64,000 bases of DNA from Papaver somniferum (taxonomy: Eukaryota > Streptophyta > Magnoliopsida > Ranunculales > Papaveraceae), in contig NC_039359.1 of assembly GCF_003573695.1 (NCBI RefSeq), positions 94,423,275 to 94,487,274 on the forward strand, given 5' to 3'. Positions within the stretch are counted from its first letter, which is position 1. Each line of letters starts with the position of its first letter. The notes beneath the pieces were generated by a model. That model was not told the DNA's origin. It did no database searches and saw nothing but the letters and a program-made list of their open reading frames with translations. Shown here piece after piece: positions 33,534-45,706 of this stretch. Both the position numbers and the translations under genes were made by a program.

Positions 33534-35791
33534 CTAACTTTTTCGTTCGGCAACCTATATAGAAAAAACTTAATACAATAACAAGTAAGCCAACTGAATG
33601 ATCCTTGAGAATATGTATATAGAGTTTATATCTCAACCTCTACTCAATCAGTATAAGTATAGACACAAGGTCGGAGAATCTGACTGTTAAGCATAGTACT
33701 TAGACGATCTCAAAAATCAATATCCAATATCAATCTAGTCGTATCCAAATAATCCTATCAGAATTCTTCCAAGTGATTATACTTATTATCAATCATTCAA
33801 GATACGAATTTTACAAGAAACAAATCTCGTAATCGATTACAATTAAGCGGAAGTATCTACTTAAATTGAATACGTACAAACCTGTGTAAATCCAATTATA
33901 AAGATGAATAATATAATACAGAAAAAGGAAAACAGAAAACACCAAAATTTTGTTAATAAGGAAACCGCAATAGAAGAAAAACACCAGGACCTAGTCCAGA
34001 TTTGAACACCACATTGTATTAAGCCGCTACAGACACTAGCCTACTATCAGACTTCGGGCTGGAATGTAGTTGAGACCGAACCCACCCTCCAAGCGATTCA
34101 GTTGCAGTCGCGCTCCTTACATCTCTTGAACCTCGGAAGGCTCTATGTAGTTGATTCCCTTAGATGACTTCCTTTACATCCTAAGAGTTACTTCAGTCGA
34201 AGTGAAGACTTTTGATGTCAATCTTCCTCTAACAGATAAGCTTACTTGATTTCTATTTGGATCAAAGATCAAAGTGGAAAAATATGTTTGCAATAGACAA
34301 AGCTAGCAAACCTCACAAATCCATAACTTATGACTCCCGTAGAGCATCCTAGATTCTTAACCACTTATCAGGAAAAATCTTCAAAAGATCAATTAAGATA
34401 AGCTTTCAGATAACTATCTTGAGGAATCACAAACTCTGAGCCGAAAAAAACTTTGCGATTAAAATTTATCTTGCCTGAAAGAAATTACAAAATCCTCGAC
34501 AATAAAAAAGCAAAATCAGGATACATGAACTATCAAGGTAAAGATAGTCGGACTTGGCTTCACAAATCCCTAAAGCGAAGTCTTTTAGTTATAGACCTAA
34601 TTATGTTTCTCAGAAGAAACCTATGTCAATAGAGGACGACTCTAGAATCAACTAAGACACAAAGTGTCAGGAATTGATTTTCCCGGTTGAAAGGCCATCT
34701 TTATTTATAGTTTTTCTAAGACCATGGATTGCTTAGAATTAAACAACTTTATTGTTGAAAAATACAATAAAATATACACTTTGGTCCGGTCACGGAACCG
34801 TGTATAGTAATCGTTCGGTTTGGTAACTTAGCCAAAGAACTAAAAACAATTTGATGTTCATTTAAACACCCAAGAGTTTAATCATGATACACAGACATAA
34901 GTGTTTAAGTGATCAGTGGAGCTAAAAAGTGTTTAATAGATTTCTAGCAATACTAAACATATTCAAAATAAGTCTTTGAGCATTTGCTAAAAAAATATAT
35001 ATATAGTAGGATAGTTGGTTGAACGGTTTGTGAACCGCTTGGCTTGTTCCGAGTCGGGGTGCAATGGTTCGTGAATAGGGTTCGACAACCTTACTAGACT
35101 ACTGAACTCAGTTGACAACGGTTCATGAACCAGGTTCGCCAATTGCTAGCCTATTATACTAACTTTGAAATTCAGTTCACCACAATTCGTGAACCGGGTT
35201 CAAGAACTGTACCCACCTGAACTTGCGGTTTGAGAACTGGTTCGCCAACCTTCCTGTATTTATGAAACTCATATGTCTATGGTTTGCGAATGGGTTCGCC
35301 AACCTACCCTGGGTAGAAATATCAGTAAGATCAATATTTCTTTCTTATGATGTTTGAAATATTCCCAAGTGATAAATCATCTATATGGGTAATTTTCAAT
35401 CGATCCACAAATTAATTCATAGAACTAATATTGTTAAGGATCGTTGAACATCTTTGCTAAATCATATTTCGAGATTTTTCACAAAACAAGCTTGACTCGA
35501 AACTTCTTCTTTGTAAATCTATTATAAGTCATATGACATAGTCTCAGTAGATAGAATGGTAAGATAGTGAGTAAAATAGAATGGTTCAGTCTTCACACAC
35601 CTGATACAAAATTTATCCAAATGCCTTTATCGATCTTCAGTCTTCAAAGGTGATGTATGATACACAAATTTTAACATAGTCCGAGACTTGACTTAGTATA
35701 CTAGAAATCAAGATATAGTTTTGGTCAACTAATATTGACAACAAGCTTGAGATAGAAAAACTTGTGGGTTCAGCCGAGCAATACTCTAACA
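33507..35791 (-). mobile_element. Solo LTR inserted in the Copia gag
   Basis: 2285 bases. On the minus strand it begins TGTTAGAG and ends ...GTTTTCA, matching the other LTRs of this family at 39641, 52433, 56820 and 61647. It is flanked by TGTCG (33502-33506) and TGTGG (35792-35796), a target-site duplication with one mismatch. Gag homology resumes on both sides. A TATA box (TATAAATA) is at 34702-34709, and the shared segment near 33945-34020 (GAAACCGCAATAGAAG, ACCAGGACCTAGTCCAGA) marks the R/U5 side. Between TATA and the start lies an array of near-palindromic units (35025-35304). Confidence 0.9.
35025..35304. repeat. Dyad array, GGTTCGTGAACC type
   Basis: About six units of the form GGTTCGTGAACC, one or two bases, then GGTTCGCCAACC. 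Unit starts are near 35025, 35066, 35118, 35184, 35228 and 35281. Each half is a near-palindrome of about 12 bases. Spacing is roughly 40-65 bases. The array lies 315-600 bases upstream of the LTR TATA box (minus-strand direction). Confidence 0.8.
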
Positions 35792-35796
35792 TGTGG

Positions 35797-36797
35797 TACT
35801 AGAACTGAAGTTGATATGAAATTTGGTGTTGTAGGGTAGTTATACTGAGATTTAGATGCATTGAATGAGTTTTAAGAGGTATGCCCTTTTTATATTTGAT
35901 TGAATGGTTTCTTTCCTTTGTAGAACTATGACCACTAACATGATTGAAATGTGTAGGAAGAGACCTAGGTGTAGAATTATTATTATTAGCATAAAGGGTT
36001 GTGGTAGTAGATAAATTTTGTTGATGACCTGAGACTACTCCTTCCTCACTAATCAACAAATTTGTGTAGTTCAACACTAGAGACAGGAGGATTACGGATT
36101 AGAATAGAAGTGCAAAAAGATGAGAAAGATTGATCCAAACCTCCTAAGATGATAACAACAAGTTCTTCATCTAAAAATCTTGGATCTGGCAACAGCTAAT
36201 TCGTTTATGAGTTTCTTGAATTCATCCAAGAAGATAGAAACATTTATTGTACCTTGTTTAATACTCCCTCCGCTTCTGGAAAAGTGTTACTTTCACTTTT
36301 TCAATTTGGTCTATTTTTAGGATAAAATGAAAAAGTGAAAGTAACACTTTTTCAGAAACGGAGGTAGTACTTTGAAGATGTGTGCGTAATTGAATTGTAT
36401 GAGTTGTGGAGGTTCTTGCAAATATGGATGTAATATTGCTCCAGAGTTCATGAGAAGTGGCAGCACCAACAAAGTATAAAATTACAGCTTCAAAGATGGT
36501 AGATTGAATCCATAAGATGGTTGTTTGATCTTTTTAACACCAAGTATTATATTGTGGATTTTCAGACTGATTAGCACCGCGACCAGTAAATTGAGATGGA
36601 TATTCACTTGTTATATCAAGAAAAGGTAAGATATGAAATTTACGAATCACTAGCATCAGAAGAGCTCTCCAGGTGATGAAATTGTCATCTCTGAGTTTGA
36701 GTTGAATTAAATTTGCAAGTTGATGAACATGAATTGAAGTAATATATGAAGAATTAAACATTGTAGGAATATATGAATCATAAAAGGTTTGTATCAT
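35797..36797 (-). pseudogene. Copia gag, N-terminal part
   Basis: From 36797 the reading is MIQTFYDSYIPTMFNSSYITSIHVHQLANLIQLKLRDDNFITWRALLMLVIRKF, the N-terminal domain of Copia gag (LANLI.LKL..DNF..WR....I...). A stop ends it near 36534. The MITE interrupts the centre, and a Ser/Thr/Asn-rich C-terminal part (35799-36077) leads to the solo LTR breakpoint. Across the LTR it rejoins the QSFNYKKHVCQICHKGGH zinc-knuckle segment. Confidence 0.8.
36264..36367. mobile_element. Stowaway-like MITE
   Basis: 104 bases with terminal inverted repeats: CTCCCTCCG at the left, and CGGAGGTAG (one mismatch to the complement) at the right. It is flanked by TA (36262-36263 and 36368-36369), the Tc1/mariner target duplication. 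The inverted repeats extend inward (TTCTGGAAAAGTGTTACTTTCAC opposite its near-complement), so nearly the whole element can fold into one hairpin. Confidence 0.92.
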
Positions 36798-36938
36798 TTA
36801 ACAAATCGAAAAATACGATCGAAAAAGATGAAAAATCTGACGATCAGAAAAACAAGATCCATAAAAGATTATTGAGGTGAATTGAATTGCGGAAACCAGG
36901 ATCGAGAAGGAAAACATAATGTTTTCCCTCTGATACCC

Positions 36939-37162
36939 TAGAGATTTACAAAAAATGATTTATTATTAGAAATCCAACCCGACCATTACAGAAAGAACAA
37001 AGGTTTTTATACAAGAGACATGATCAGAGATGTCATAAGAGACAGCTCATTATAGCATTACAATATAACCGACTGAAAGATAAGACTGTAACTAACAACT
37101 ATAGTTAACGGAACATTATAGCAACTGTAAACATAAATTAATTGTCGTTTTTAATGTTATTA
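36939..37162 (-). repeat. 5' LTR of the Copia element
   Basis: 224 bases, pair of 29919-30142, bounded outside by TGTAT (37163-37167) and inside by the primer binding site GGGTATCAGAG at 36926-36938. Confidence 0.9.
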
Positions 37163-37167
37163 TGTAT

Positions 37168-37800
37168 CAGTTTACTTCATAGAAAAATACTAGTTATGTT
37201 TCACTAAAATTTTAAATGTTTAGAATACATACCTTAAGCGATTTTTACAAAAGGAAAAAAAAACTTAAATAATGTTAAAATTAGTTCAGACAAGATCGTA
37301 AGATGTAAAGAAGAGTTTGGCAACATGATTGTTTTCATTCTTTAAAAAGATTAAACATTTATCATTTATTATTCAGCATCGTTAAGCATAAGTGAGTCTA
37401 GACTTCACGAATATCACATCACATGAACACTACCATTAAAACAATTGTGGAAGTTTCGTAAATTTGTTAGTGTTATTACCTGTGTCGAATAGTTAAAGGT
37501 GGTGTGGATTCTTAAATGGAAACAAATACATAATAATTTTTGGGACTAGAAATTAAGAGATCGATATTATCTTGAACGATACAAAAATACCAAACACTTT
37601 CGCTATTTACCTAATATAACATCCATAAATAAAATTTTGCTTTAAAAACCAGAGATGGAATTTGGAGCACTATTTGAAATGATCCAAAGGCTTTGTACTT
37701 ATCGTTACAAGAGCGTTAGTATTCTTATTTTGCCTCAGAGTAATGATAATGTACTTCAATGTATGCCCCAATAAGGATAATAGGGAATAACTCAAACCTA
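37168..37800. other. AT-rich spacer
   Basis: No domain or repeat recognised. The right end leads into LINE homology and may be its decayed 5' part. Confidence 0.35.
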
Positions 37801-39000
37801 GGTGAAATTTTTGGAGTTTTAAAAAGTATGAAGCCTAGGAAAGCTCCAAGCTGATGGCTTTCCACCTGAGTTTTTTCAACTCAATGAGATATTGAGGGTG
37901 ACCAAATTTTGGATATGATGTAGGGATTCATCTCTTCCAGTTTCAAATTTAAACAATTGAATGAAACCAACCTAACTCTTATTTCCAAAACTAAAACTAC
38001 ACAATATCCTTATGAATTAAGCCAATTATTTTAGGTAATATCACAGACAAACTTATTTTTGAAGGAAATTTGATATGTCAAAGGCTTTCGACAGGTTTGA
38101 ATAAATGTTTATTATTAAATCCATTAAATAAATGGAGTTCTTTGCTTCTTGGTGTTCCTTGATAAATCAACGTATAAGTACAACCAAAATTTATCTATTT
38201 TTCAATGGTTATCTTTGTGATGTTTTATAACCATTAAAATGTGTAAGACAAAGAGATCATTTGTCTCCTTATCTTTTCATATTAGTTATGGAGGTTATTT
38301 TTTAAGTATTAAATGTTGTTGAAAACCATAATCATATCCAAGGTATCTAAATAGCTAGCTTTGATCAATTATGTTTCTCACTTATAATTGGCAGACGATT
38401 GTCTGTATCTCACCAAATAAGACACAAATAATGGCAATAACTTGTAGTTTATCGTTCTGATTCAGGTCAGATAGTGAATTTTGATAAATCTAGTATCTTT
38501 TTTATCTCACATATTCATAAACGATTTTCTAAAATCTTTGCAAAATAATTAAAAGTACAAATGATGAATCTTAGTGAGATATATTTGAGCATGCTTTCTA
38601 CTTTTAAATGGTAACCTTGAGAATATCACACAACGGGAGGATCAACTTATTTGGAAACTCACAAAGCATGGTGATTTCACTTTCAAGACAACTTGCAACA
38701 AGTTTTATGAAATAAGAAACCAACGTCTAAATTAAGTATAAAGTATCAAGGGTACTAACTCCAACAGGCCTAATATATGGGGAATCATGAACTTATGGCC
38801 CATAATGGATCTTTTTTGAAAGAACTGCTTATCATCTGATATTTTTCATACTAAACAAAGTTTGATGTTTTACTTGTGGCAACATCGATCAAAATTTTTC
38901 CATATGTCATCAGCATTGTGAATCGGCATAACACCTTTTGTTTAAATATTCATTTTTAATAGAAGTATGGATAATAATTTCAGGTGGGAGTAGAATATTC
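37800..39000 (+). mobile_element. LINE reverse-transcriptase remnant
   Basis: Fragments in shifting frames match plant L1-type RT: DGFPPEFFQ (37845), DMSKAFDRFE (38070), WCSLINQRISTTKIYLFFNGY (38145), LKCVRQRDHLSPYLFILVMEVIF (38230) and GQIVNFDKSS (38465). The RT zinc-binding region is recognisable in DQLIWKLTKHGDFTFKTTCNKFYEIRN (38640-38720). Stops are frequent, so this is an old copy. Confidence 0.75.
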
Positions 39001-39635
39001 ATATCAAATGCTCAAACCATTCCAAATCCTTTATATGAAAGAATGATAGACTATTATGCTTATTATTGTTACTTTATACCAAAATACTTAGCGTAGGCAT
39101 TTAATCACCTATAGCCGTATGACTGAGTGCTTTCGGTTCCGCTTAGAATCTCTGAATATAAACATGTACCTATGCGTAATAGGTTTCGAAGGGGGTAGCA
39201 CATGAGGAGCACCCTCATAACCAACTGTATCGTCTTGCCCTGTAACATCTTAAAGGGCATGTCTTCAGGAAGTTTATACATATGATGCTTAACCTTCAAG
39301 TTAAGTGTCCCTGGCCTTTGAGCCTTTATGAAATCTTCTCTTATACAATGAGTATCTCTTTACTTGTGTTTTAGCTTAGTATTTATCTTATCTCTACTTG
39401 GGTGTAGTGGTTAGCTTTTTAGTAAATGCATTTTGACGCTGGATAATTATGGAGAGCTTTACACTCAACCCTATGCAATTGGGGAAAAGTCTTTTGGATT
39501 CCTCTTACCGTTGAAACGCACAATGGAGTAACCTCTAGAGCATAACACGGTTGAAACTCACATAAAAACTTCTCAAACCTTCTCAAGCAATAGTGTCCAT
39601 AACCTAAATCCACAGTATAAGACAAAGTTACAAAC
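39001..39635. other. Unassigned spacer
   Basis: Two open minus-strand frames (39105-39299 and 39419-39661) have no domain I recognise. The 3' LTR of the SIRE-like element starts after CACTC at 39636-39640. Confidence 0.35.
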
Positions 39636-42094
39636 CACTCTGAAAAGGCGAGGGTACCCAAGTATACCTCAAGCTAAAACTTTTCCTACCTATAAGTCCT
39701 TTCTCTGAAAGTGATTGTCTATGGACTAAGTCGAGACAATGCAAAAAATCGGTTCATACTTCGTGTCATCGTCTATGGATACAAGATCGAGACAATACAA
39801 CAACGAAGTATGTTTACTTGATAAAAGGTTCGGACTTAACCAAACACAATAGGATTACTATCAAGTAAAAAGTAATTAACGTTTGTGTAGTTTACTTTAA
39901 ATTATAATTGCGGAAAATAAAATTAAATAACACAGGAAGATTTTGTTAACGAGGAAACCGCAAATCCAGAAAAACCCCGGGACCTTGTCCAGAATTGAAT
40001 ACTCTCAGGATTAATCCGCTATACAAAATAAACCAACTTCGTATAGTTGAGACCAAGCAACTAAACCTATAGTTCACCTAGTTCCGTCTGTATTCCCACG
40101 CCTCCAACTTATGAATAAGTCACGTACTTGGAACAATTCCTTTGGTTCGTGTTCCAAACAGTAAAGGAACAACAAATCTGTTTGGTAGCAACTCTCTTCA
40201 ACTAAGTGATGTGAGTTTGACAAAGGCTCTTCTGTTTATCTCATACAAACTCCTTCGTCAGGTTCATAGATCTATCTTATTCTCAACTACCTAAGTAATG
40301 ATTAAGATTTTGCAATCAATACTTTTAATCACAAAGAATTGTATTGATGTCGATCTACACAACTAATCAATCCAATCTACCACAAGGATAAACCGATTAT
40401 AGTTGGATCCTCTATACCGAAACAAGTAAGGTGCACACCAAAGATTATGAACCCCAAATCAGAAATCTTCAATATCTTCTTTGTCTTTGAATCTTCTTAG
40501 ATCTTCAATAAACACCTGCACATAACAACTTGAATCTCTTGTGATCAATCACGCACGGAACGGAGTCTGTTAACAATGGATTATCACAAGACGTCTTTAG
40601 ATCTACAAACAGTCTAAAGATCCCTGTCGAAACTTCGATCTAGTTTGAGCGAATCTTATATCAGAAGAGAAGATTCTCAAGCATAAACAAACTAGGTGCA
40701 ATCAAAGTTCAACCACTGTTAGTCAATCAAATCAATCGAAAATATAAGATAAACAACAATTATCTAGTTTCCCACCAACGGTACTAATAGAGCTTCTCAA
40801 TCCCAAAGAAGACTTTAAACTGGGCGGTCGTAAGAGATTTCGCCTAATTAGGTTACTCTCCTCTTCGAATAGGCAGCTACACCAGTAACAACACAACCGA
40901 GGAAGTTTGTTGTCACGAAGGATTAGTTTTATAGAAATGCAAACTTAAAGTATTTATAGACAAGGAATTTTGGACACCAAGGAATTTCCAAAAACGAAAA
41001 TATTCTCAAGATATGCAATAAAGTCCAGATTCGGTTTTCATAATTTCCTGTAAATGCCCTGTCCAAAATAATGACCGAAAATCTCTTTGGAAAATCTCTA
41101 ACTAGTAAATGCACATTACTAATTCTCATTTTCCTAACATAATTAACAACCTTAATTAAAAGATTCTTAACTTATTTATGTTTTAGTCCTGGGATTTTCT
41201 CCCTTTAGCTATTAAGGAATAACTTTGAATAATTAAAGATAAACGTTACTGCACATGTTCAAAGTATGTCGACATCCTCACTTTGTAAGTCCTTTTTCAT
41301 ACTTACAATCTTGAAACCGATTTGCCACACTTTCAAACAAGTTTAGAATTGGTTCATCTGACTTTCAAGAACTATGTGATTGATCAAGAACACTCAATCA
41401 AAAATCATGGGTTTAATGGTTCTACTGTTGATGGTGGTTTTTAGTTCAGGGTTAAAATTGTAAACCTTGCATTTAATATTCCGTCACTCTGCAAAGAAAC
41501 GGAGCCATATAAAAGTGATGAGTGATTCAACCTCTTCACTGGCGCATTTATTGAGTAATTCAATATTTTTATATGAAATTTATCCAGAATGGTGCATGTA
41601 GCAACAATCCCAGAGATTCTGTAAATTTCGGCACCTTGCCTTGCCTTTATTATAAGTTTCTTTGAATGCTTTATGTGCTATGTTCGACGGCCGAACCCTT
41701 AATATTAATATGCCATGACAATTTGTGTTCACTCGCAGCAAAGTAACACGAATTTCCAAGTATCAAGGTTAAGGTCCTTGCATAAAGTACTCAATCAGAA
41801 AGCATTCCGCTCTCTAGCAATAAACTTAAAGAACTCTGTGTCAACACATAGAATTCAATCAATTTTGTGATAATTCACAAGATTCGAATATTACCCTGAC
41901 TAATTTGCAAAAATTAGGTTTTTGCGCCTCGCGCAATATATTAGACCCCGTTGGTCGAAATTAAGCTTATGTGAACTAAGCAATTAATCCGCCATGGATT
42001 AGTAGGTGCAATATCCTACCCAAAATCAGAAAGGAGCCGCGGAATAGGAGCAGCAACAAAGGGAGGTGTGGCCATGCTTTAGGCACGCCCCATG

Positions 42095-42300
42095 TTGCCC
42101 AACCGGCCCTATTTTCCTTCGACCAATCAGGTCGCCTTAAACCCGCCACACGCTGGTTGGGCCCATACTTGTCGGCCCTATTTCCCATCAACCAATCATG
42201 TCGTTTTAAATCTGCCACACACATTTCAGAAGTGTGGCCACGCCCATGCTTGGATGGCCTCTCTTATATTAACCAATCAGGTTGCTCCAAACTTTCCACA
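42095..42300 (+). repeat. Three tandem CCAAT-bearing repeats in the solo-LTR U3
   Basis: Units of about 70-85 bases start near CGGCCCTATTTTCC (42105), CGGCCCTATTTCCC (42174) and GGCCTCTCTTATAT (42256). Each contains (A/G)ACCAATCA(G/T)GT(C/T)G about 15 bases in, at about 42121, 42190 and 42272. They lie 1.2-1.4 kb upstream of the TATA box. CCAAT is the binding site of NF-Y, so an enhancer function is plausible. Confidence 0.75.
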
Positions 42301-42360
42301 GTGTTAAAAGAGGCAAACTACGCCAAATGGTCACAAAGCCATTGGTTTTCCAAACACCGC

Positions 42361-42430
42361 GCCAACATGCCAAACGTGCCATGTTGCGCCGATAGGCTAA
42401 ACGGCATGCCAACATGCCAAACGTGCCACT
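42361..42430. repeat. Two copies of a 20-base GCCAACATGCC repeat
   Basis: The string CCAACATGCCAAACGTGCCA occurs twice here, with related partial copies (CATGCCAAAACACGCC, AACATGCTG) following to about 42475. It is a low-order repeat inside U3. Confidence 0.7.
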
Positions 42431-44049
42431 TTGCTATGGCAGCATGCCAAAACACGCCAACATGCTGTAAATAGCGCCCTACGTGCTAACCTACCTCTTG
42501 TTCGTGGCCTACGCCATGATGTGCTTAAATTAGGGTTTTCTAGTCAGAAGCACGACTCTGCTTTAGGCGCATTAACAAAAACCCTAATTTCCAGTTGTGG
42601 CTCAAGTTACGCCACTTTGGACCCCACAACATGCCATGAGCCATGAGGGAACCCAGGAAACCTTAGGAATTGCGCCATATCATAGTCACTCATAGCAATT
42701 CTTGCTCCTGTGGCCGTTTCCACACTATGGCCTTACTATAGTTCCTTTGGCATGACTATGGCGTCGTTTGCATAAAAAGCGTTACCATGCCGCGGCCGCA
42801 TGCCACACGCACTAATTAGGGTTTCGGCATGCCAAACCATAATTTAGGCGAAGTTGCTACGCCAACCAAGCCAAATCATGCTACCCATAGCATTGGGATT
42901 GATGTGGCAACTAGAACTAATGTTGCCAAGCCATATTTGGGTCTAACACCAATATGCCAAAATCTAGCGGCCATGGCTACGCCAGGCGCTACTTGCACAA
43001 CCGTGCCACTGGCATGCACAAATTATGCCAACCACGCCATTGTGTCATTATCAGGCGCCAACGGAATGTGGCCATAACCAATGGCCACCCTTTCTTATGG
43101 GTCACAATCTTAGCCGTCCAAATTCTCCACAGAATTGACAGGCCCTGCCAAGTCTTAGGCGACCAGCCAAGACAAGCCTAATAGCATCACATGATATTCT
43201 CCTGCGGAAAGTTTCCTGACTTTGACTTTCTACACACAGCAACCTGCTACACGCGAAAACACTCGAGACATCAAACATGTCACAAACTGGGGGATACTCA
43301 TCAGGGTATTGGTATGGCGGTTTACAGCGTGCGTCGTGCAACACGCCCATTATAAGAAAGTGTCAGAAAGCAGGGCAGTTAGTGGAAACAAGAAGTAGTG
43401 AGTGTAAACTAATACGTCTCCTTCATAACGGGAACGTGGTTTTCTGGCATTTACACACGACCCCACTTCTCCATCACTCAATCATTCCCACTTTCTACGA
43501 GATCGGGGTGCGTTCAATATGACTTGTATAAATAGGTTCTACCTATTTCAACCAAACGACAACAGTTTGGTCAACAACACAGTATCCAGAAAATACCAAA
43601 GAACTGATAGCTTACATTCCGCAAGCCAGCTTCAAATTCTGATACAAGTCATAAAAAGCCACACCTTCAGAATTAACCATTTTGATCTCAACACCTTCTT
43701 CGCTTCCCTCCCTAAGACCAACCACTAGTAGAAAATACAAAAAAAAAAGTTTGCCAAAAATAGACTTATAATCGCTAAAAATGACTGTGTTTGGGAGCCT
43801 TAATATTGTAGTCTTATTTTCCAAAACGACTGTGTCTGAAACACTACAAATTCATAAAAATTGATTCAGCTGAATCAGCTTTGGATTCAGCAGAATACAA
43901 AACTAGAATCAAATATAATAGTGAAGAATAATTTGTATACATATTATACTAATTCAAGAATCAACAATCACCCAAGATCCAGATTTGTTACTTTGCCATT
44001 TTTACTATTTTTAACATAAGTAACAAAGCAGATACAAGAAAAAACAGAA

Positions 44050-44150
44050 ATGAAGTCTTTCTCATATGCTTCATAAAAGCGTTTAAGCTCATCCTTGCTC
44101 CTCCACTTGGATCCTAACGTTTCAGCTAGCTTCCTCTTCTGCAGAGCAAA
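44050..44150 (-). pseudogene. Captured exon resembling ALWAYS EARLY (LIN9) SANT domain
   Basis: After a splice-acceptor-like TTTTGCTCTGCAG the minus strand reads KRKLAETLGSKWRSKDELKRFYEAYEKDF. ALY/LIN9-type plant proteins have the same order (KRKL...LG..W.K.EL..FY.AYRK.GKDWKK) at the start of their SANT domain. Only this one exon is seen; the next part of the domain is missing, so it cannot function. The assignment rests on one short match from memory. Confidence 0.5.
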
Positions 44151-45524
44151 AGTATTTCCTCATTATAAGTATAGCTAGATAACAGAAACAAAATGACCTT
44201 CACCCTGAAGGATAAAGTATTCATTTAACATTTTGAAAATGCAAAGAGAAGTGACCAACCTGATTTTAATAGTTCATATAGAACTTTTCCCGGTTTAATT
44301 ACTTCTGCCATTCCAACTTTGCTTCACCCATGTAGAGTTTAGGTTGTTCCAGTTCAATATCTAGAACCTACAATCACAAATAGAATCTATTAGCCAATAT
44401 ATTATACGCTTGCTAAAATGGACACAAGTACACTCATATATATTTATATCAGAACTAAAAAGCAAAAGAAGAACTCATAGCTTGAAGGCAACACAATCAA
44501 TATACCTAAGCTTCCTAACTAATGGGTATGACATACATGTAGCAAAAATATGTCTGATCATTACTAATTTAACAACATTCTAAACGATAGAGTATGGTGT
44601 ACAAGTAAACCTTTATTACATATAAAGTGTTCTCAGAAACAACTGCCTTATAATTTATAGTGATTATCATCTAAGAGTTTTTACATGTGGTTCTACTTCC
44701 ACAATACTATAATAATCAAGTGTCTAGTTCAACCAGCTTATATGTTAAAGCGTTTTTAACAACAATAGTAGAAGCAACGTCTACAATACAATACTTACCA
44801 AGTGGTTACCTTTGACAAGCTCTACAATTAACATTTCGCCCCATATCCATAGGTTTATCTATCTTGTGCTTCTGAAATAAACCAAAAGGTATAGACATTA
44901 AGAGTAAAAATAATACCTAATGAGGATGAAAAGCAGTACCAACATTACAAAAAAAAAAACTAATAGGTGGTTCACAATAAAATAGGACCTGATAGACACT
45001 GCAATTGTCAAGAATTCAACCCAACCCTCAATGAACCAGTACCTAATAAACACTGGACAATGGTCAAAATTAAAAGTTATATAACAACAAAAGAGTATCA
45101 AAATTGCATTAAGTTATATACCTGACTATAATTGAATCATACAGGCTCCAACTTATCAGTTGGATGAGTTGGAGGGGCATCTTGACAATGAAAAATCGAG
45201 ATGGACTTCATCCCAATTCAGAAATGCTCGAAGATCCTGCTTATCAATGCTTCCATTAATTGTGACTTATATCTCCAGAGCGGCAACTATACTGCAACAC
45301 AGTAAAAGCACTTGCCTGTCGAATCAGTTGCTCAAGTTTGTTTACTAGGAAATGGTATCTAATAAAACATGACAAAGCAAGTAATTTAAATTGAGAATAC
45401 TTGTAGAGCTTCAGCAAACAAGGTTTAAGGTACATGCCTTACCCTTAAATACAAAAGTGGGAATTAAAAACCATCTTAGTATCTCATATTAGAATGGATG
45501 GATAAGTGAGTTACCTTTGTTAAG

Positions 45525-45706
45525 TGACCGCACAATCCATCGTCTACATTGGAGGTACCCAATACAAGATCAAATCCAAGTTTGATGCAATCCCAAGGAA
45601 AGAGAGATGCTAACATAAAGGCCAGCACCATTTTAATAAAAGTTTGGATGTTTTGCAACCCCAAGTTTCTCAACATTTGATCCCCCATCAATCTGTACAC
45701 AAAAAA
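45525..45706 (-). pseudogene. Exon-like open segment with a hydrophobic helix, unidentified
   Basis: A segment bounded by acceptor-like TTTTGTGTACAG (about 45700) and donor-like AACAAAG|GTAACT (about 45515) is open for about 180 bases. It reads [47 protein letters not shown]. The hydrophobic stretch recalls the C-terminal part of BioY-type membrane proteins, but I cannot confirm that. It is probably another captured exon of the CACTA element. Confidence 0.3.

Larger units (their letters stand above)
29919..37162 (-). mobile_element. Ty1/Copia LTR retrotransposon, decayed, with nested insertions
   Basis: Two 224-base LTRs (29919-30142 and 36939-37162) bracket gag, protease, integrase, RT and RNase H in Copia order on the minus strand. 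The target-site duplication is TGTAT (29914-29918 and 37163-37167). The LTR termini are TA...TA (minus strand TAATAAC...CTCTA) rather than TG...CA. By eye the LTRs differ at about 25 of 224 positions, so the insertion is old. A tRNA-iMet-type primer binding site follows the 5' LTR (GGGTATCAGAG, 36926-36938). Many stops and frameshifts interrupt the polyprotein. A MITE (36264-36367) and a solo LTR (33507-35791) are inserted in gag. The element lies about 0.9 kb upstream of the PGAP1 start codon. Confidence 0.92.

Noticed and set aside
41976..43350. Several 70-105-codon open frames on both strands
   Set aside because: They overlap each other in GC-richer LTR sequence made of GCCATGCC-type repeats; they are by-products of composition.
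45525..45706. BioY biotin transporter identity
   Set aside because: Only a loose hydrophobic resemblance; kept as an unidentified exon-like segment.
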